Notes under the pieces: model-generated
The model's input: only the letters and a program-made list of their open reading frames with translations
Databases searched by the model: none
What the model was told of the DNA's origin: nothing
In this document: positions 42,913 through 51,708 of the stretch, one piece after another
How the letters are laid out: every line of letters begins with the position of its first letter
How positions within the stretch are numbered: position 1 is the stretch's first letter
Program-made: the position numbers and the translations under genes
Origin: SZUA-430 sp964483585
Lineage (GTDB): Bacteria; Pseudomonadota; Alphaproteobacteria; Micropepsales; Micropepsaceae
Reading direction: 5' to 3'
Assembly (NCBI GenBank): GCA_964483585.1
Contig: CAZABH010000003.1
Location: 62,001 to 126,000 of the forward strand
DNA length: 64,000 bases

Positions 42913-43641
42913 ATGCATAATTCTTTGCTCGTCGGATTGACGGCGCAGATGACCCTGCGCCGAAACATGGAAATCGTTTCGAACAACCTGGCGAACGTCT
43001 CGACGTCAGGCTTCAAGCGCGAGACTCCCGCTTTCGAGGAGCTGGTCGTTCCGGTAGATGCGGAAAGCAAGCAGCTTCGCAAGGTTTCCTTCGTTCGCGA
43101 CTGGGGCGTGATCCGCGACATGACATCCGGCCCGCTGCAGCAGACCGGCGCACCTCTGGATGTATCGATTGAGGGAGACGGATTTCTCGTCGTGCGCACG
43201 CCCGATGGCGAACGCTTTACGCGTGACGGACATCTCAAGCTCGACGCCACCGGCAAGATCGTGAACAGCAACGGCTTTCCTGTCCTGTCGGACGGTGGCG
43301 AAATCACGATACCTCCCGGCGAGACATCCATACGGATCGGTCAGGATGGAAGCGTTTCCACGACACAGGGACAAGCAGGAAAATTCCGCGTCGTGTCCCT
43401 GCCTCATTCATCGCTGCGAAAGGAGGGCTTCAACCTCTACCGCTCGGATGAACAGCCAGCCCCGGCTACCGAGGCCCGTGTAATCCAGGGAGCAATCGAG
43501 CGCTCCAACGTGCAGCCCGTCGTGGAGATGACGCGCATGATCGAGATCTTGCGCGCCTATCAGCACTCGACGGAAACACTGAACGCAACCGATGACATCA
43601 TTCGCCGCGCTGTCCAGCGCCTTGGCGACGTCAAAGCCTGA
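42913..43641 (+). CDS. flgF: Flagellar basal-body rod protein FlgF
   Basis: Proximal rod protein. The start is the ATG at 42913 (MHNSLLVGLTAQMTLRRNMEIVSNNLANVSTSGFKRE), matching the flagellar rod N-terminal motif. The C-terminus (AIERSNVQPVVEMTRMIEILRAYQHSTETL) matches the rod/hook C-terminal motif. Upstream in-frame GTG codons at 42901 and 42904 would add only 4 residues. First of flgF-flgG-flgA-flgH. Confidence 0.95.
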   Translation: MHNSLLVGLTAQMTLRRNMEIVSNNLANVSTSGFKRETPAFEELVVPVDAESKQLRKVSFVRDWGVIRDMTSGPLQQTGAPLDVSIEGDGFLVVRTPDGERFTRDGHLKLDATGKIVNSNGFPVLSDGGEITIPPGETSIRIGQDGSVSTTQGQAGKFRVVSLPHSSLRKEGFNLYRSDEQPAPATEARVIQGAIERSNVQPVVEMTRMIEILRAYQHSTETLNATDDIIRRAVQRLGDVKA

Positions 43642-43655
43642 AGGAGAAGAGAGCC

Positions 43656-44444
43656 ATGAGATCACTGGCCATTGCCTCGAGCGGCATGCTCGCGCAGCAA
43701 CTGAACGTCGAGGTCATCTCGAACAACATCGCGAACATGAACACGACATCGTTCAAGCGCCAGAGAGCCGAATTCCAGGACATGCTCTACCAGACCCTCG
43801 AGCGTATGGGCGTCAGCTCATCGGACCAGAACACGCTGATCCCGACAGGCGTCCAGGTTGGCACCGGCGTGCGCACCGGATCGGTGTACCGGGTCATGGC
43901 CCAGGGCAATGTGCAGCCTACGGAAAATCCATTTGACCTCGCAATCGAGGGCCGGGGTTTCTTCCGCATCCGCTTGCCGTCAGGTGAAACCGGATATACG
44001 CGCGCAGGGTCCTTCAGCCTCAATGCTGCAAGGGAAATGGTGACCAGCGACGGCTACGCGGTTGAACCAGGCATTACCATTCCCGACGGCGCCACGCAGG
44101 TGACAATAAATGCCCAGGGACAGGTCTTCGCGCGCCTTGCTGGATCCACGACCGACACCAATGTTGGCCAGTTTGATCTTGCGACCTTCGCGAACGAAGC
44201 AGGCCTCGACGCGCAAGGTTCCAGCATCTTCCTTGAAACGGCTGCCTCGGGCGCAGCCCAGGTGGGAACACCCGGAACCGCTGGCATCGGAAATATGCGT
44301 CAGGGCTTCCTGGAGATGTCGAACGTAAACGCGGTGCAGGAGATCACGTCACTGATCACCGCCCAGCGCGCCTACGAAATGAACTCCAAGGTCATCACGG
44401 CATCCGACGAGATGCTGCAGATGACATCGCGCCTCTCGAACTGA
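43656..44444 (+). CDS. flgG: Flagellar distal rod protein FlgG
   Basis: A 262-residue distal rod subunit, the standard length. The N-terminus MRSLAIASSGMLAQQLNVEVISNNIANMNTTSFKR and C-terminus NVNAVQEITSLITAQRAYEMNSKVITASDEMLQ are diagnostic. A strong Shine-Dalgarno (GAAGGAGAAG) precedes the ATG, 14 bases after flgF. Confidence 0.98.
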   Translation: MRSLAIASSGMLAQQLNVEVISNNIANMNTTSFKRQRAEFQDMLYQTLERMGVSSSDQNTLIPTGVQVGTGVRTGSVYRVMAQGNVQPTENPFDLAIEGRGFFRIRLPSGETGYTRAGSFSLNAAREMVTSDGYAVEPGITIPDGATQVTINAQGQVFARLAGSTTDTNVGQFDLATFANEAGLDAQGSSIFLETAASGAAQVGTPGTAGIGNMRQGFLEMSNVNAVQEITSLITAQRAYEMNSKVITASDEMLQMTSRLSN

Positions 44445-44463
44445 TCGCAGGGAGTGAACTGAC

Positions 44464-45186
44464 GTGAGATACATCGCAGCCCTTCTTGTTAACCTTACCT
44501 TCGTCTCAACGGCGGCTTTCGCCGGAAGCGCCGGCCCGCTGCCGCTCAAGCAGGTCATTGCGGATACGATCGCAGCGAGGGTGCCCGCACCCGGTAGATA
44601 CGAGGTGAGCTTCGCGATATCCGATGAAGCCCTCGAGCACAGCCTGCAGAATGGCAGGAACAGAAAACTTGAGCGTCTCACATACAACCCGGGAACGCAG
44701 TCCTTCAACGCAACCTTCATCTACCGGAATGACCTCGGAAACGATGAGCGCGTGACACTGTCCGGGTCGGCTTATGCAGTGATCGGCGTACCGACATTGA
44801 CGCAGGACATCGTCGCCGGTGAACCGGTAGCAACGGCCAGCCTGTCCACCATCGACGTACCAGCGGCACGCGTTTCCAACGCAATGATCACAGCCCCGGA
44901 GGCGATCATTGGCCAGATCGCACGTCGGCCTATCAGAGCCAACACACCCCTTTTCGCATCGGACTTCACAAAGCCGGTTCTGATCCGCAAAGGCGACACC
45001 ATCACCATCCTGGCCGAAATGCCGGGCATCCGGATCTCGGCGCAGGGCAAGGCCATGACTAACGGCGCCAAAGGTGACGTTATCAGCTTCATGAACACAT
45101 CCTCGCGCCGCACGGTCGAGGCCCGGATCATCGACTCCGGCACCGCGATCATCACCTCATCGGCACGCACTGTTGCAGCGAACTGA
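44464..45186 (+). CDS. flgA: Flagellar P-ring assembly chaperone FlgA
   Basis: Periplasmic chaperone for FlgI polymerisation. The 240-residue protein starts with GTG and has a signal peptide (to about residue 20). It then has the SAF-like C-terminal domain (LIRKGDTITILAEMPGIRISAQGKAMTNGAKGDVISFMNTSSRRTVEARI). It lies 19 bases after flgG. Confidence 0.93.
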   Translation: MRYIAALLVNLTFVSTAAFAGSAGPLPLKQVIADTIAARVPAPGRYEVSFAISDEALEHSLQNGRNRKLERLTYNPGTQSFNATFIYRNDLGNDERVTLSGSAYAVIGVPTLTQDIVAGEPVATASLSTIDVPAARVSNAMITAPEAIIGQIARRPIRANTPLFASDFTKPVLIRKGDTITILAEMPGIRISAQGKAMTNGAKGDVISFMNTSSRRTVEARIIDSGTAIITSSARTVAAN

Positions 45187-45199
45187 AGAAAGGAAAAAA

Positions 45200-45946
45200 A
45201 TGAACAGGACACGCGTCACAGCAACCCTGATCTTCTGTCTGGCAGTGACAGGATGCTCGACAGTCGACCGCCTGAACGCCATAGGGCAGGCACCCGCCAT
45301 GACCCCGATCCTTGATCCACGCGACAGAACCGGGGACAAGACGATCACCATGCCAATGCCACGCCAGGAGACACAGATACGCCAGGCCAACTCTCTCTGG
45401 GCAGCGGGTGCCCGCTCCTTCTTCAAGGATCAGCGCGCCTCGAAGATCGGCGACATCGTCACGGTGATGATCGACATCTCTGACAAGGCCGAGCTCTCGA
45501 ACCAGACCACACGCACCCGGACGTCAGAGGAGTCTGCAAGCATCAATAACCTTCTGGGCCTCGAGAACACGCTTGGCCAGAAGCTGCTACCCGATGGCTT
45601 CTCGCCGGAAGCTGCTCTTGACCTTGGAGCAGACTCGACCGCCTCGGGACAGGGCTCTGTAAACCGGAAGGAAAAGGTCGAACTGACCGTCGCTGCGGTC
45701 GTGACCCAAGTCCTGCCCAACGGCAACCTTGTCATCCAGGGTCACCAGGAAGTCAGGATCAATTTCGAACTGCGGGAACTCTCGGTATCCGGCATCGTCC
45801 GCCCAGAGGACATCAGCTTCATGAACGAGATCAAGCATTCTCAGATCGCCGAAGCACGCATCTCATACGGCGGACGCGGTCAGCTTACCGATGTTCAGCA
45901 GCCTCGCTATGGACAGCAAATTGTCGACATTCTGTTCCCGTTCTGA
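45200..45946 (+). CDS. flgH: Flagellar L-ring lipoprotein FlgH
   Basis: Outer-membrane L-ring subunit. The start is the ATG at 45200, preceded by AAGAAAGGA. The lipobox LAVTGC places the lipidated Cys at about residue 19. The family segments SLWAAGARSFFKDQRASKIGDIVTVMI and VNRKEKVELTVAAVVTQVLPNGNLVIQGHQEVRIN are clear. Last gene of the unit; a terminator follows. Confidence 0.96.
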   Translation: MNRTRVTATLIFCLAVTGCSTVDRLNAIGQAPAMTPILDPRDRTGDKTITMPMPRQETQIRQANSLWAAGARSFFKDQRASKIGDIVTVMIDISDKAELSNQTTRTRTSEESASINNLLGLENTLGQKLLPDGFSPEAALDLGADSTASGQGSVNRKEKVELTVAAVVTQVLPNGNLVIQGHQEVRINFELRELSVSGIVRPEDISFMNEIKHSQIAEARISYGGRGQLTDVQQPRYGQQIVDILFPF

Positions 45947-45974
45947 TGCCGCCACCACCGGCAGGAGAACAGGC

Positions 45975-46003
45975 AAAGGCCGGGAGCACTCCCGGCCTTT
46001 TTC
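45975..46003 (+). terminator. Terminator after flgH
   Basis: AAAGGCCGGGA pairs with TCCCGGCCTTT across a 4-base loop, followed by TTTTTC. It ends flgFGAH, and because the stem is flanked by A and T runs it can also act for the convergent dksA. Confidence 0.88.
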
Positions 46004-46006
46004 TAT

Positions 46007-46423
46007 TCAATCGTCCCGGTAAACGCGCTCACGCCGCTCATGACGCTCCTGTGCTTCCAGGCTCAGGGTCGCTATCGGACGGGCCTCCAGTCGCCGGAGG
46101 CTGATGGGATCACCTGTCTCTTCGCAAAACCCGTATGTGCCCTCCTCAAGCCGACGCAGGGCAGCATCGATCTTGGATATGAGCTTGCGTTGACGATCCC
46201 GTGTCCGCAACTCATTCGCCCTCTCGGATTCCGTCGATGCGCGATCCGCAAGGTCGGCGTGCGATAGCGTCTCTTGCGCAAGGCTGTTCAGCGTCTCCTT
46301 GGACTCCCGCAGGATCTCGTCCTTCCAGTTCAGCAGTCGCTGACGAAAATATTCTCGCTGGCGCTCATTCATGAAGGGCTCGTCTTCAGACGGCCTGTAG
46401 TCAGGAGACAGAACCACACCCAT
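46007..46423 (-). CDS. dksA: RNA polymerase-binding transcription factor DksA (single-Cys type)
   Basis: Binds the secondary channel of RNA polymerase with ppGpp. The 138-residue protein has the coiled-coil tip motif HADLADRASTE. The globular end reads YGFCEETGDPISLRRLEARPIATLSLEAQERHERRERVYRDD. Only one of the four zinc-finger cysteines remains, the pattern of alphaproteobacterial DksA proteins that fold without zinc. fliX lies upstream on the same strand. Confidence 0.93.
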   Translation of the reverse strand: MGVVLSPDYRPSEDEPFMNERQREYFRQRLLNWKDEILRESKETLNSLAQETLSHADLADRASTESERANELRTRDRQRKLISKIDAALRRLEEGTYGFCEETGDPISLRRLEARPIATLSLEAQERHERRERVYRDD

Positions 46424-46467
46424 GACGCCTTACCTCTCCGCAGTCAGGAAGTTCCAAAACGCGGCGG

Positions 46468-46496
46468 AATATATGGTTCCACCCCGTGGTCAGCAA
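46468..46496 (-). promoter_or_regulatory. Candidate dksA promoter
   Basis: Minus strand TTGCTG, a 17-base spacer and TATATT lie 45-73 bases before the dksA ATG. The -10 has one mismatch to TATAAT. Plausible sigma-70 promoter separate from fliX. Confidence 0.5.
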
Positions 46497-46544
46497 CAAC
46501 CGATTTGCGGGTCAATTTGACGACAGAGTGACACGCGCCTGCCG

Positions 46545-46967
46545 CTACCGGGCGGCCGCAAATTCAAGCTTCGCAAGCTCCACGCGTGCCCGCAGATCAA
46601 TGTCATCCAGAAGCTGCGACAGCCCGGGATCGATAAAATCCTCACGCTTGACGTTGACCAGGCCAGAAAGGCGCCGCAGCGTCCCCTCGCTAATGGCCCC
46701 CTCGAGCATTCCACGACGTATTTCATCGAGCATGTCCAGCATATCCCGCCCGCGTCGAACGGCCTTGGACCGTTCACCAGCCGGCGATGCCACGCCCTGA
46801 AGCGCCAGAAGTGCATCTACGCCAGACAAACCCGCCGCGCCCGCAACCTGTGCGAGAGGCTTCGTGTCCTGGGCGATAACCGGAGAAAAACCTGATACCG
46901 CGCCCGCCTTGCCGCGGCCCGCGACAGGCCTATTCACATCAATCGGCTTGTTTCCGTCGACCTTCAT
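46545..46967 (-). CDS. fliX: Flagellar assembly regulator FliX
   Basis: Alphaproteobacterial FliX couples basal-body assembly to FlbD/sigma-54 control of late flagellar genes. The 140-residue protein has a flexible N-terminus and a helical C-terminal half. It contains GRDMLDMLDEIRRGMLEGAISEGTLRRLSGLV and DDIDLRARVELAKLEFA, typical of the family. It is divergent from flgI. Confidence 0.92.
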   Translation of the reverse strand: MKVDGNKPIDVNRPVAGRGKAGAVSGFSPVIAQDTKPLAQVAGAAGLSGVDALLALQGVASPAGERSKAVRRGRDMLDMLDEIRRGMLEGAISEGTLRRLSGLVNVKREDFIDPGLSQLLDDIDLRARVELAKLEFAAAR

Positions 46968-47134
46968 TGGCCCGTCAATGCCCTCTCTGGCTAAAAGAAC
47001 TTCGACACAACAATGAAGCAGCGCGGTTAAGACCGGCTGAAAAAGCTGGGCAGATTATGCCCGACCAGCGGTTTTTGCCGCACACCATGCCACCCTCAGC
47101 CCCGGTAAACCGCCCAAAACCGCGCCTTTGCGAA

Positions 47135-47151
47135 TGGCACGACCCTCGCTT
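47135..47151 (+). promoter_or_regulatory. Candidate sigma-54 promoter upstream of flgI
   Basis: TGGCACGACCCTCGCT has the full -24 element TGGCACG and GG-N10-GC spacing (GG 47136-47137, GC 47148-47149). The -12 element is CGCT instead of TGCA. It lies about 55 bases before the flgI ATG, the same distance as at flgF. Confidence 0.6.
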
Positions 47152-47202
47152 TGCAAACAGCAAGGACACGTGCGCTCAGAAAGAGAACGGAAAGTTAAAC
47201 CC

Positions 47203-48312
47203 ATGCATCGCCTCTTCGGAGCCCTTCTGGGCCTTGCAATCCTGGCGGCCGCCGCGCCCGGCGTTTACGCGTACTCGCGCATCAAGGACATCACCGATAT
47301 CGAGGGCGTCCGCGAGAACCAGCTCGTGGGCTATGGCCTCGTCGTTGGTCTGAATGGAACCGGTGACAGCTTGAGAAACGCACCCGGCACTCAGCAAAGC
47401 CTCCAGGCCATGCTGGAGCGCCTCGGCATCAACACACGCGGAACCAACATATCGAGCGGCAACGTGGCCGCAGTCCTCGTGACGGCCAATCTCCCACCGT
47501 TTGCGACGCAGGGAACACGGATCGACGTGACCGTCAGCGCGATCGGCGATGCCAAGAACCTCCAGGGCGGCACATTGCTGGCGACCCCGCTCCTCGGTGC
47601 AGACGGCAACGTCTACGCCGTATCCCAGGGCCAGATCGCCATCAACGGCTTCTCGGCGCAAGGACAGGCCGCATCAGTCACCAAGGGCGTACCAACAGCG
47701 GGCCGCATTGCCGCAGGCGCCATTGTCGAGCGGGAAGTTGCCTTTGATCTCGCCGCCATGCGCTCTCTGCGTCTTTCATTGCGCAACCCCGACTTCACCA
47801 CCGCGCGACGCGTCACGGACGCAATCAACACGTTCATGGGCTCTCCGGTTGCCGTAGCAGCCGACCCGGCGACCGTGCGCCTGACCATTCCGTCGACCGC
47901 ATCGGGAAACATCGTGGGTCTGCTCACCGACATCGAACAACTCAGGGTGCAACCTGATCAGCCTGCGAAAGTACTCATCGATGAGGCATCAGGGATCATC
48001 GTCATGGGCGCCGACGTCCGGATATCTGCCGTAGCTATCGCCCAGGGCAACCTCACCATCCGCGTCACGGAATTGCCCGAAGTGTCGCAACCAGACCCGT
48101 TCAGCGGCGGCGAAACAACGGTCGTGCCCACAACTGAAATCAATGTCGACGAGCAGTCCGACCGCAAGCTCGCCGTGTTGAAATCAGGTGTCAGCCTGCA
48201 GCAACTCGTCAATGGCTTGAATGCCCTCGGCGTAAGCCCACGCGACATGATCGCAATCCTGCAGGCCATCAAGGCGTCTGGCGCCCTGCAAGCCGAGATC
48301 GAGGTGATGTGA
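47203..48312 (+). CDS. flgI: Flagellar P-ring protein FlgI
   Basis: Periplasmic P-ring subunit. The start is the ATG at 47203 (MHRLFGALLGLAILAAAAPGVYA, signal peptide), with CGGAAAG upstream. The 369 residues include SRIKDITDIEGVRENQLVGYGLVVGLNGTGD and the C-terminal SLQQLVNGLNALGVSPRDMIAILQAIKASGALQAEIEVM. First of flgI-flgJ-flgN-like. Confidence 0.98.
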   Translation: MHRLFGALLGLAILAAAAPGVYAYSRIKDITDIEGVRENQLVGYGLVVGLNGTGDSLRNAPGTQQSLQAMLERLGINTRGTNISSGNVAAVLVTANLPPFATQGTRIDVTVSAIGDAKNLQGGTLLATPLLGADGNVYAVSQGQIAINGFSAQGQAASVTKGVPTAGRIAAGAIVEREVAFDLAAMRSLRLSLRNPDFTTARRVTDAINTFMGSPVAVAADPATVRLTIPSTASGNIVGLLTDIEQLRVQPDQPAKVLIDEASGIIVMGADVRISAVAIAQGNLTIRVTELPEVSQPDPFSGGETTVVPTTEINVDEQSDRKLAVLKSGVSLQQLVNGLNALGVSPRDMIAILQAIKASGALQAEIEVM

Positions 48313-48313
48313 C

Positions 48314-48619
48314 ATGACGACCATTCCTTTTGACGCAGCAAGATTGCAGATGTCGCATGCACCAGCTTCCACCGTCATGGGTCGCAAGCTGGAAGAAGGC
48401 GCGCAGGAATTCGAAGGCATCTTCATCGCCCAAATGCTGGAAACCGCCTGGTCAACTGTTCCCACGGATGGCGTCACTGGTGGCGGCATGGGTGAAAGCA
48501 TATTCCGATCACTGATGATCCAGGACATCGGCCAGCAGATGGCCCGCCAGGGCGGTATCGGGCTCGCACCACACATTCAGGCTGAACTCCTCAAGATGCA
48601 GGAAGGCAGAAATCCGTGA
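48314..48619 (+). CDS. flgJ: Rod-binding protein, FlgJ N-terminal type
   Basis: A 101-residue rod cap protein with only the rod-binding domain (EEGAQEFEGIFIAQMLETAW, GGGMGESIFRSLMIQDIGQQMARQGGIGLA). The peptidoglycan hydrolase domain of gamma-proteobacterial FlgJ is absent, as usual in alphaproteobacteria. It starts 1 base after the flgI stop. Confidence 0.9.
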   Translation: MTTIPFDAARLQMSHAPASTVMGRKLEEGAQEFEGIFIAQMLETAWSTVPTDGVTGGGMGESIFRSLMIQDIGQQMARQGGIGLAPHIQAELLKMQEGRNP

Positions 48620-49050
48620 ACACGCATGTCGAACGCGCCGAAGGCCTGCTGTCTCTGGCGATCCGCCTGACCAGCATGATCGAGGAGGATTCTGCAATCC
48701 TGCGCACACGTCGGCCAGCGCAACTGGCAGGCCGGCAATCCGAGCGCGAAGCCTTGATGCTGCACTATGCCAGGGCGGTCAGTGACTTCCGCAAGTCCCA
48801 TGTAAAGGGAGCACTGCCAACGCCCCTCAAGCAGAAAATGGACAAGGCAACCGAAAAGTTGATGACGGCAATCCGCGAGCATAACCGCCTGCTGACCCGC
48901 TTCCGACATGTCACCGAGGGAATGCTGAAGGCCGTTGCAGACGTCGTGATCGCCCGGGAAACACCCTCTGTCTACGCAAAATCCGGCGCCTTCGCCAGCA
49001 CGACAGGAAACCACCGTGCTTCGGCCCTGACCCTTAATCAGGCAGTCTGA
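48616..49050 (+). CDS. FlgN-like flagellar export chaperone (tentative)
   Basis: A 144-residue largely helical protein (HVERAEGLLSLAIRLTSMIEEDSAILRTRRPAQLAGRQSEREAL, then LMTAIREHNRLLTRFRHVTEGMLKAV). The helical heptad pattern resembles FlgN-type chaperones for hook-associated proteins. It starts with GTG overlapping the flgJ stop. The assignment rests on fold and position. The 869-aa hook-like protein ends 11 bases away on the other strand. Confidence 0.65.
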   Translation: MNTHVERAEGLLSLAIRLTSMIEEDSAILRTRRPAQLAGRQSEREALMLHYARAVSDFRKSHVKGALPTPLKQKMDKATEKLMTAIREHNRLLTRFRHVTEGMLKAVADVVIARETPSVYAKSGAFASTTGNHRASALTLNQAV

Positions 49051-49061
49051 AGAAAACCGCG

Positions 49062-51671
49062 TCAGCGGGAAAAAAGCGCGCTCTGATACGAGTTGAGCGC
49101 CCGCTGATCCAGCGATGACAATGTGCGCATATTCGTTCCCGTAATTGTCATGTACGCCGTCTTGACAGTTTCGATCGCAGATCCAAGCTGATAGGTCAGA
49201 GTTTTCGACTTCAGCTTGTCTTCGAGATTCATGGCCGATTCAAGCCCAAGCGAAAAGCGTCGCATCGATGCAGCCGTGGATGCGGTCTGCTTGTTGGCAT
49301 CTAGCTTGAGCGGCTCAAGACCAAGCCCCGCCAGCGCATCGAGGCCTGCGCTGCCGGCTATCAACTCAATCGTGTTTCCTTCCTTGGCCGAGATCTTGAT
49401 ACCATCCCCAGCAGTGCGCGACACGACCGCTGTGCCCTTCAGCAAAAGCGCATTGTTCACTCGCAACGCCAGCGATCGCATCGTATCCCCAGCCTCCACC
49501 GTGATCTTGAGACGGTTGCCATCATTGACACGAATGAAGAAATGGTCACCTGCGCGAACACTGGACCCGGCAGTAATCAATCTGGACTCATCGAACGAGA
49601 CCTGTCCACGCGGCAGTCCAAGCCGATCAAGCACCGAGGCACCCTGCGCATCCACTGAGACGGTGTTGGCTGCACTGAACGCGCCCACACTCTGGAACTG
49701 ATGGGTCCACTGGACAACGCCCGCAGCGTCGATTTTTCGAACATAGGCATCGGGATCTGCAGGAGAACTGGAACCATCCAGACTTCCTGTCGTCGAGCCC
49801 GTCACATACACCGCTCCGTTCTTTGCCGCGAGGCCAATCGCGCTGTCTTGCCCACCCGTCCCGACATAGGTCGTATAGGCGACCGCAGCCATTCCGCCTG
49901 AATCATCGATCCGCGTAACAAACCCGTCTGATCCGCCAGCATGGGCTGTCACGATGGCAGCCGTGCCACCAGCATCAAGGTTCGCATTGGTGGTTGAACC
50001 GGCCACATAGACGTTTGCACCATCGACAGCGACCGCCCCGACACTTCCCTGCCCGACCTGCCCGAGGTTGATGCTCCATACTGGATCCGAAGTTCCATCT
50101 CCAAGAGCGATCTTTCGAACCATGGCATTGCCATCTTCGACCGAACTGACGACCGCATGCCCGTCCGCAGTAATGGCGACCCCCGTGGCTCGGTCGCTTG
50201 AAGCGCCACCAAACTGCCGGACCCATTCAAGACTGCCGGCAGCAGACAGCTTCATGACATAGGCATCCGTGCCACCCGCATGGGACACGGAGGACGACAT
50301 GGCTGACGACGTCTGGCCAGCCACAAGAAGCGACCCGTCTGTTGCAAAAGCAATCGCATTGGCCGCATCATCCGTCACAGGAGCAACCTGGCGGGCGAAC
50401 AACTCCTTGCCTGTCGTGTCGAATTTCGCAACGAAACTGTCCCCGGATCCACCAACAGAAGAGGCAACAAGACGGTCGGTGATGCGCCCCGCGATCGCGA
50501 CATTCCCATCGCCATCCGTTGCCACGGCGAAGCCGGAGGCTTCCCTCGACGACCCTAGAAGCCGTGACCAGACCAACTGTCCGGCAGCATCGTATTTGCG
50601 AAGGTAAACATCCTGAGTGCCCTGAACGATCCCACTGCCGAGGTTCTCGGTAGTACTGCCAACAACGTAAACATTCCCGCGGGAATCCGTTGCGGTACCC
50701 CTGACATCGACCGCCCCGCCTGCCACCGAAATTTTCTTCGAGAACGCAGCCGTAGCAGAAACGGTATCATCTGTGAGCTTGGTCAGCACACCGGATCGGT
50801 CCCTGGTTCCCCCAACAACAGCGCCAACATAAACCGCAGGCTTCGTCTGCTCGGCCTCGAAGGCAAGCCGCTCTGTCGCAACGGTCTGGATCGACAGCGC
50901 GATCTTTTTCGGATCAGTGATGAGCCGCCCGTTCTCGACAGTACGTGTGAATCGCGACGCAGCACCAGCCTGCTCGAGTTTGCCATTCATGTAGGCAACG
51001 AGACTGTCGATCGAAATCGGCCCCGAGATCTCGGAAAGATCCATCGAAACGTTGAGATCACCTGAGGTCTTGGAAACCCTTACACTGAACCGCTCCGAAC
51101 CGGTCAAGCCCGCAATCGGATCAGTGGTCTGGCCGGTAACAATAGTAGCTCCGGTATAGACCGATGGCGTTCGCGCCTTGCGAAAGCCTGTATCAACACT
51201 GGACACCTGCGAGCCGAAGCCCACCGTGAGATCTTCAAAGCCTCGCTCGGCCAGGAACGTCTTGATCTCCGCCAACCCGCTGACAAAACGCTTGTTCAGG
51301 CCATTCCGCTCAGTAGGCGGAACCGAGTCGATGGCAGAACGGTTTGCAAGGGCTTGCAGGCGGGAAAGCCCTGTATAAAGCGCAAAGAGCTTCTTGTGAT
51401 CCGCATCTACACCTGGACGATTGATGGCATTATCCGACAGATCCATGAAGGATCGCGCAGCCATTGCATCGTTCAGTTTGGCAATGTCGGTAGTCAGGGG
51501 GTTCCGCTGCAGCCAGGGCGCAAACTGCACGGAAACGGGCGGAGCCTTGCGACCAACGGCTTGAACAGCAGGCGCGACCGGCAACTTAGCGCGATAGTAG
51601 TTCATCAGAACCGACATATCGAAGCCGGAGCTGCTACCGCCAAGAAGATTGAGACCGATGAAACCGCCCAT
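49062..51671 (-). CDS. Beta-propeller protein with flagellar hook/flagellin-like domains
   Basis: An 869-residue protein with no signal peptide. Residues 1-160 are mostly helical, and 160-290 hold a beta-rich module resembling flagellin-IN/FliD inserts (GSERFSVRVSKTSGDLNVSMDLSEI, ISIDSLVAYMNGKLEQAGAASRFTR). Residues about 318-665 are six clear SBBP-type propeller blades (for example GNVYVVGSTT...DVYLRKYDAAGQLVWSRLLG). Residues 670-795 hold a second IN-like module (DHFFIRVNDGNRLKITVEAGDTMRSLALRVNNALL). A C-terminal helical tail (LEDKLKSKTLTYQLGSAIETVKTAYM) completes it. The layout suggests a protein exported by the flagellar apparatus, perhaps filament- or cap-associated. It is next to a FlgN-like chaperone gene. 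Function inferred only. Confidence 0.7.
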   Translation of the reverse strand: MGGFIGLNLLGGSSSGFDMSVLMNYYRAKLPVAPAVQAVGRKAPPVSVQFAPWLQRNPLTTDIAKLNDAMAARSFMDLSDNAINRPGVDADHKKLFALYTGLSRLQALANRSAIDSVPPTERNGLNKRFVSGLAEIKTFLAERGFEDLTVGFGSQVSSVDTGFRKARTPSVYTGATIVTGQTTDPIAGLTGSERFSVRVSKTSGDLNVSMDLSEISGPISIDSLVAYMNGKLEQAGAASRFTRTVENGRLITDPKKIALSIQTVATERLAFEAEQTKPAVYVGAVVGGTRDRSGVLTKLTDDTVSATAAFSKKISVAGGAVDVRGTATDSRGNVYVVGSTTENLGSGIVQGTQDVYLRKYDAAGQLVWSRLLGSSREASGFAVATDGDGNVAIAGRITDRLVASSVGGSGDSFVAKFDTTGKELFARQVAPVTDDAANAIAFATDGSLLVAGQTSSAMSSSVSHAGGTDAYVMKLSAAGSLEWVRQFGGASSDRATGVAITADGHAVVSSVEDGNAMVRKIALGDGTSDPVWSINLGQVGQGSVGAVAVDGANVYVAGSTTNANLDAGGTAAIVTAHAGGSDGFVTRIDDSGGMAAVAYTTYVGTGGQDSAIGLAAKNGAVYVTGSTTGSLDGSSSPADPDAYVRKIDAAGVVQWTHQFQSVGAFSAANTVSVDAQGASVLDRLGLPRGQVSFDESRLITAGSSVRAGDHFFIRVNDGNRLKITVEAGDTMRSLALRVNNALLLKGTAVVSRTAGDGIKISAKEGNTIELIAGSAGLDALAGLGLEPLKLDANKQTASTAASMRRFSLGLESAMNLEDKLKSKTLTYQLGSAIETVKTAYMTITGTNMRTLSSLDQRALNSYQSALFSR

Positions 51672-51708
51672 GACACCGCATGATCCGGCACAAGACCTTA
51701 AGGGCGTG

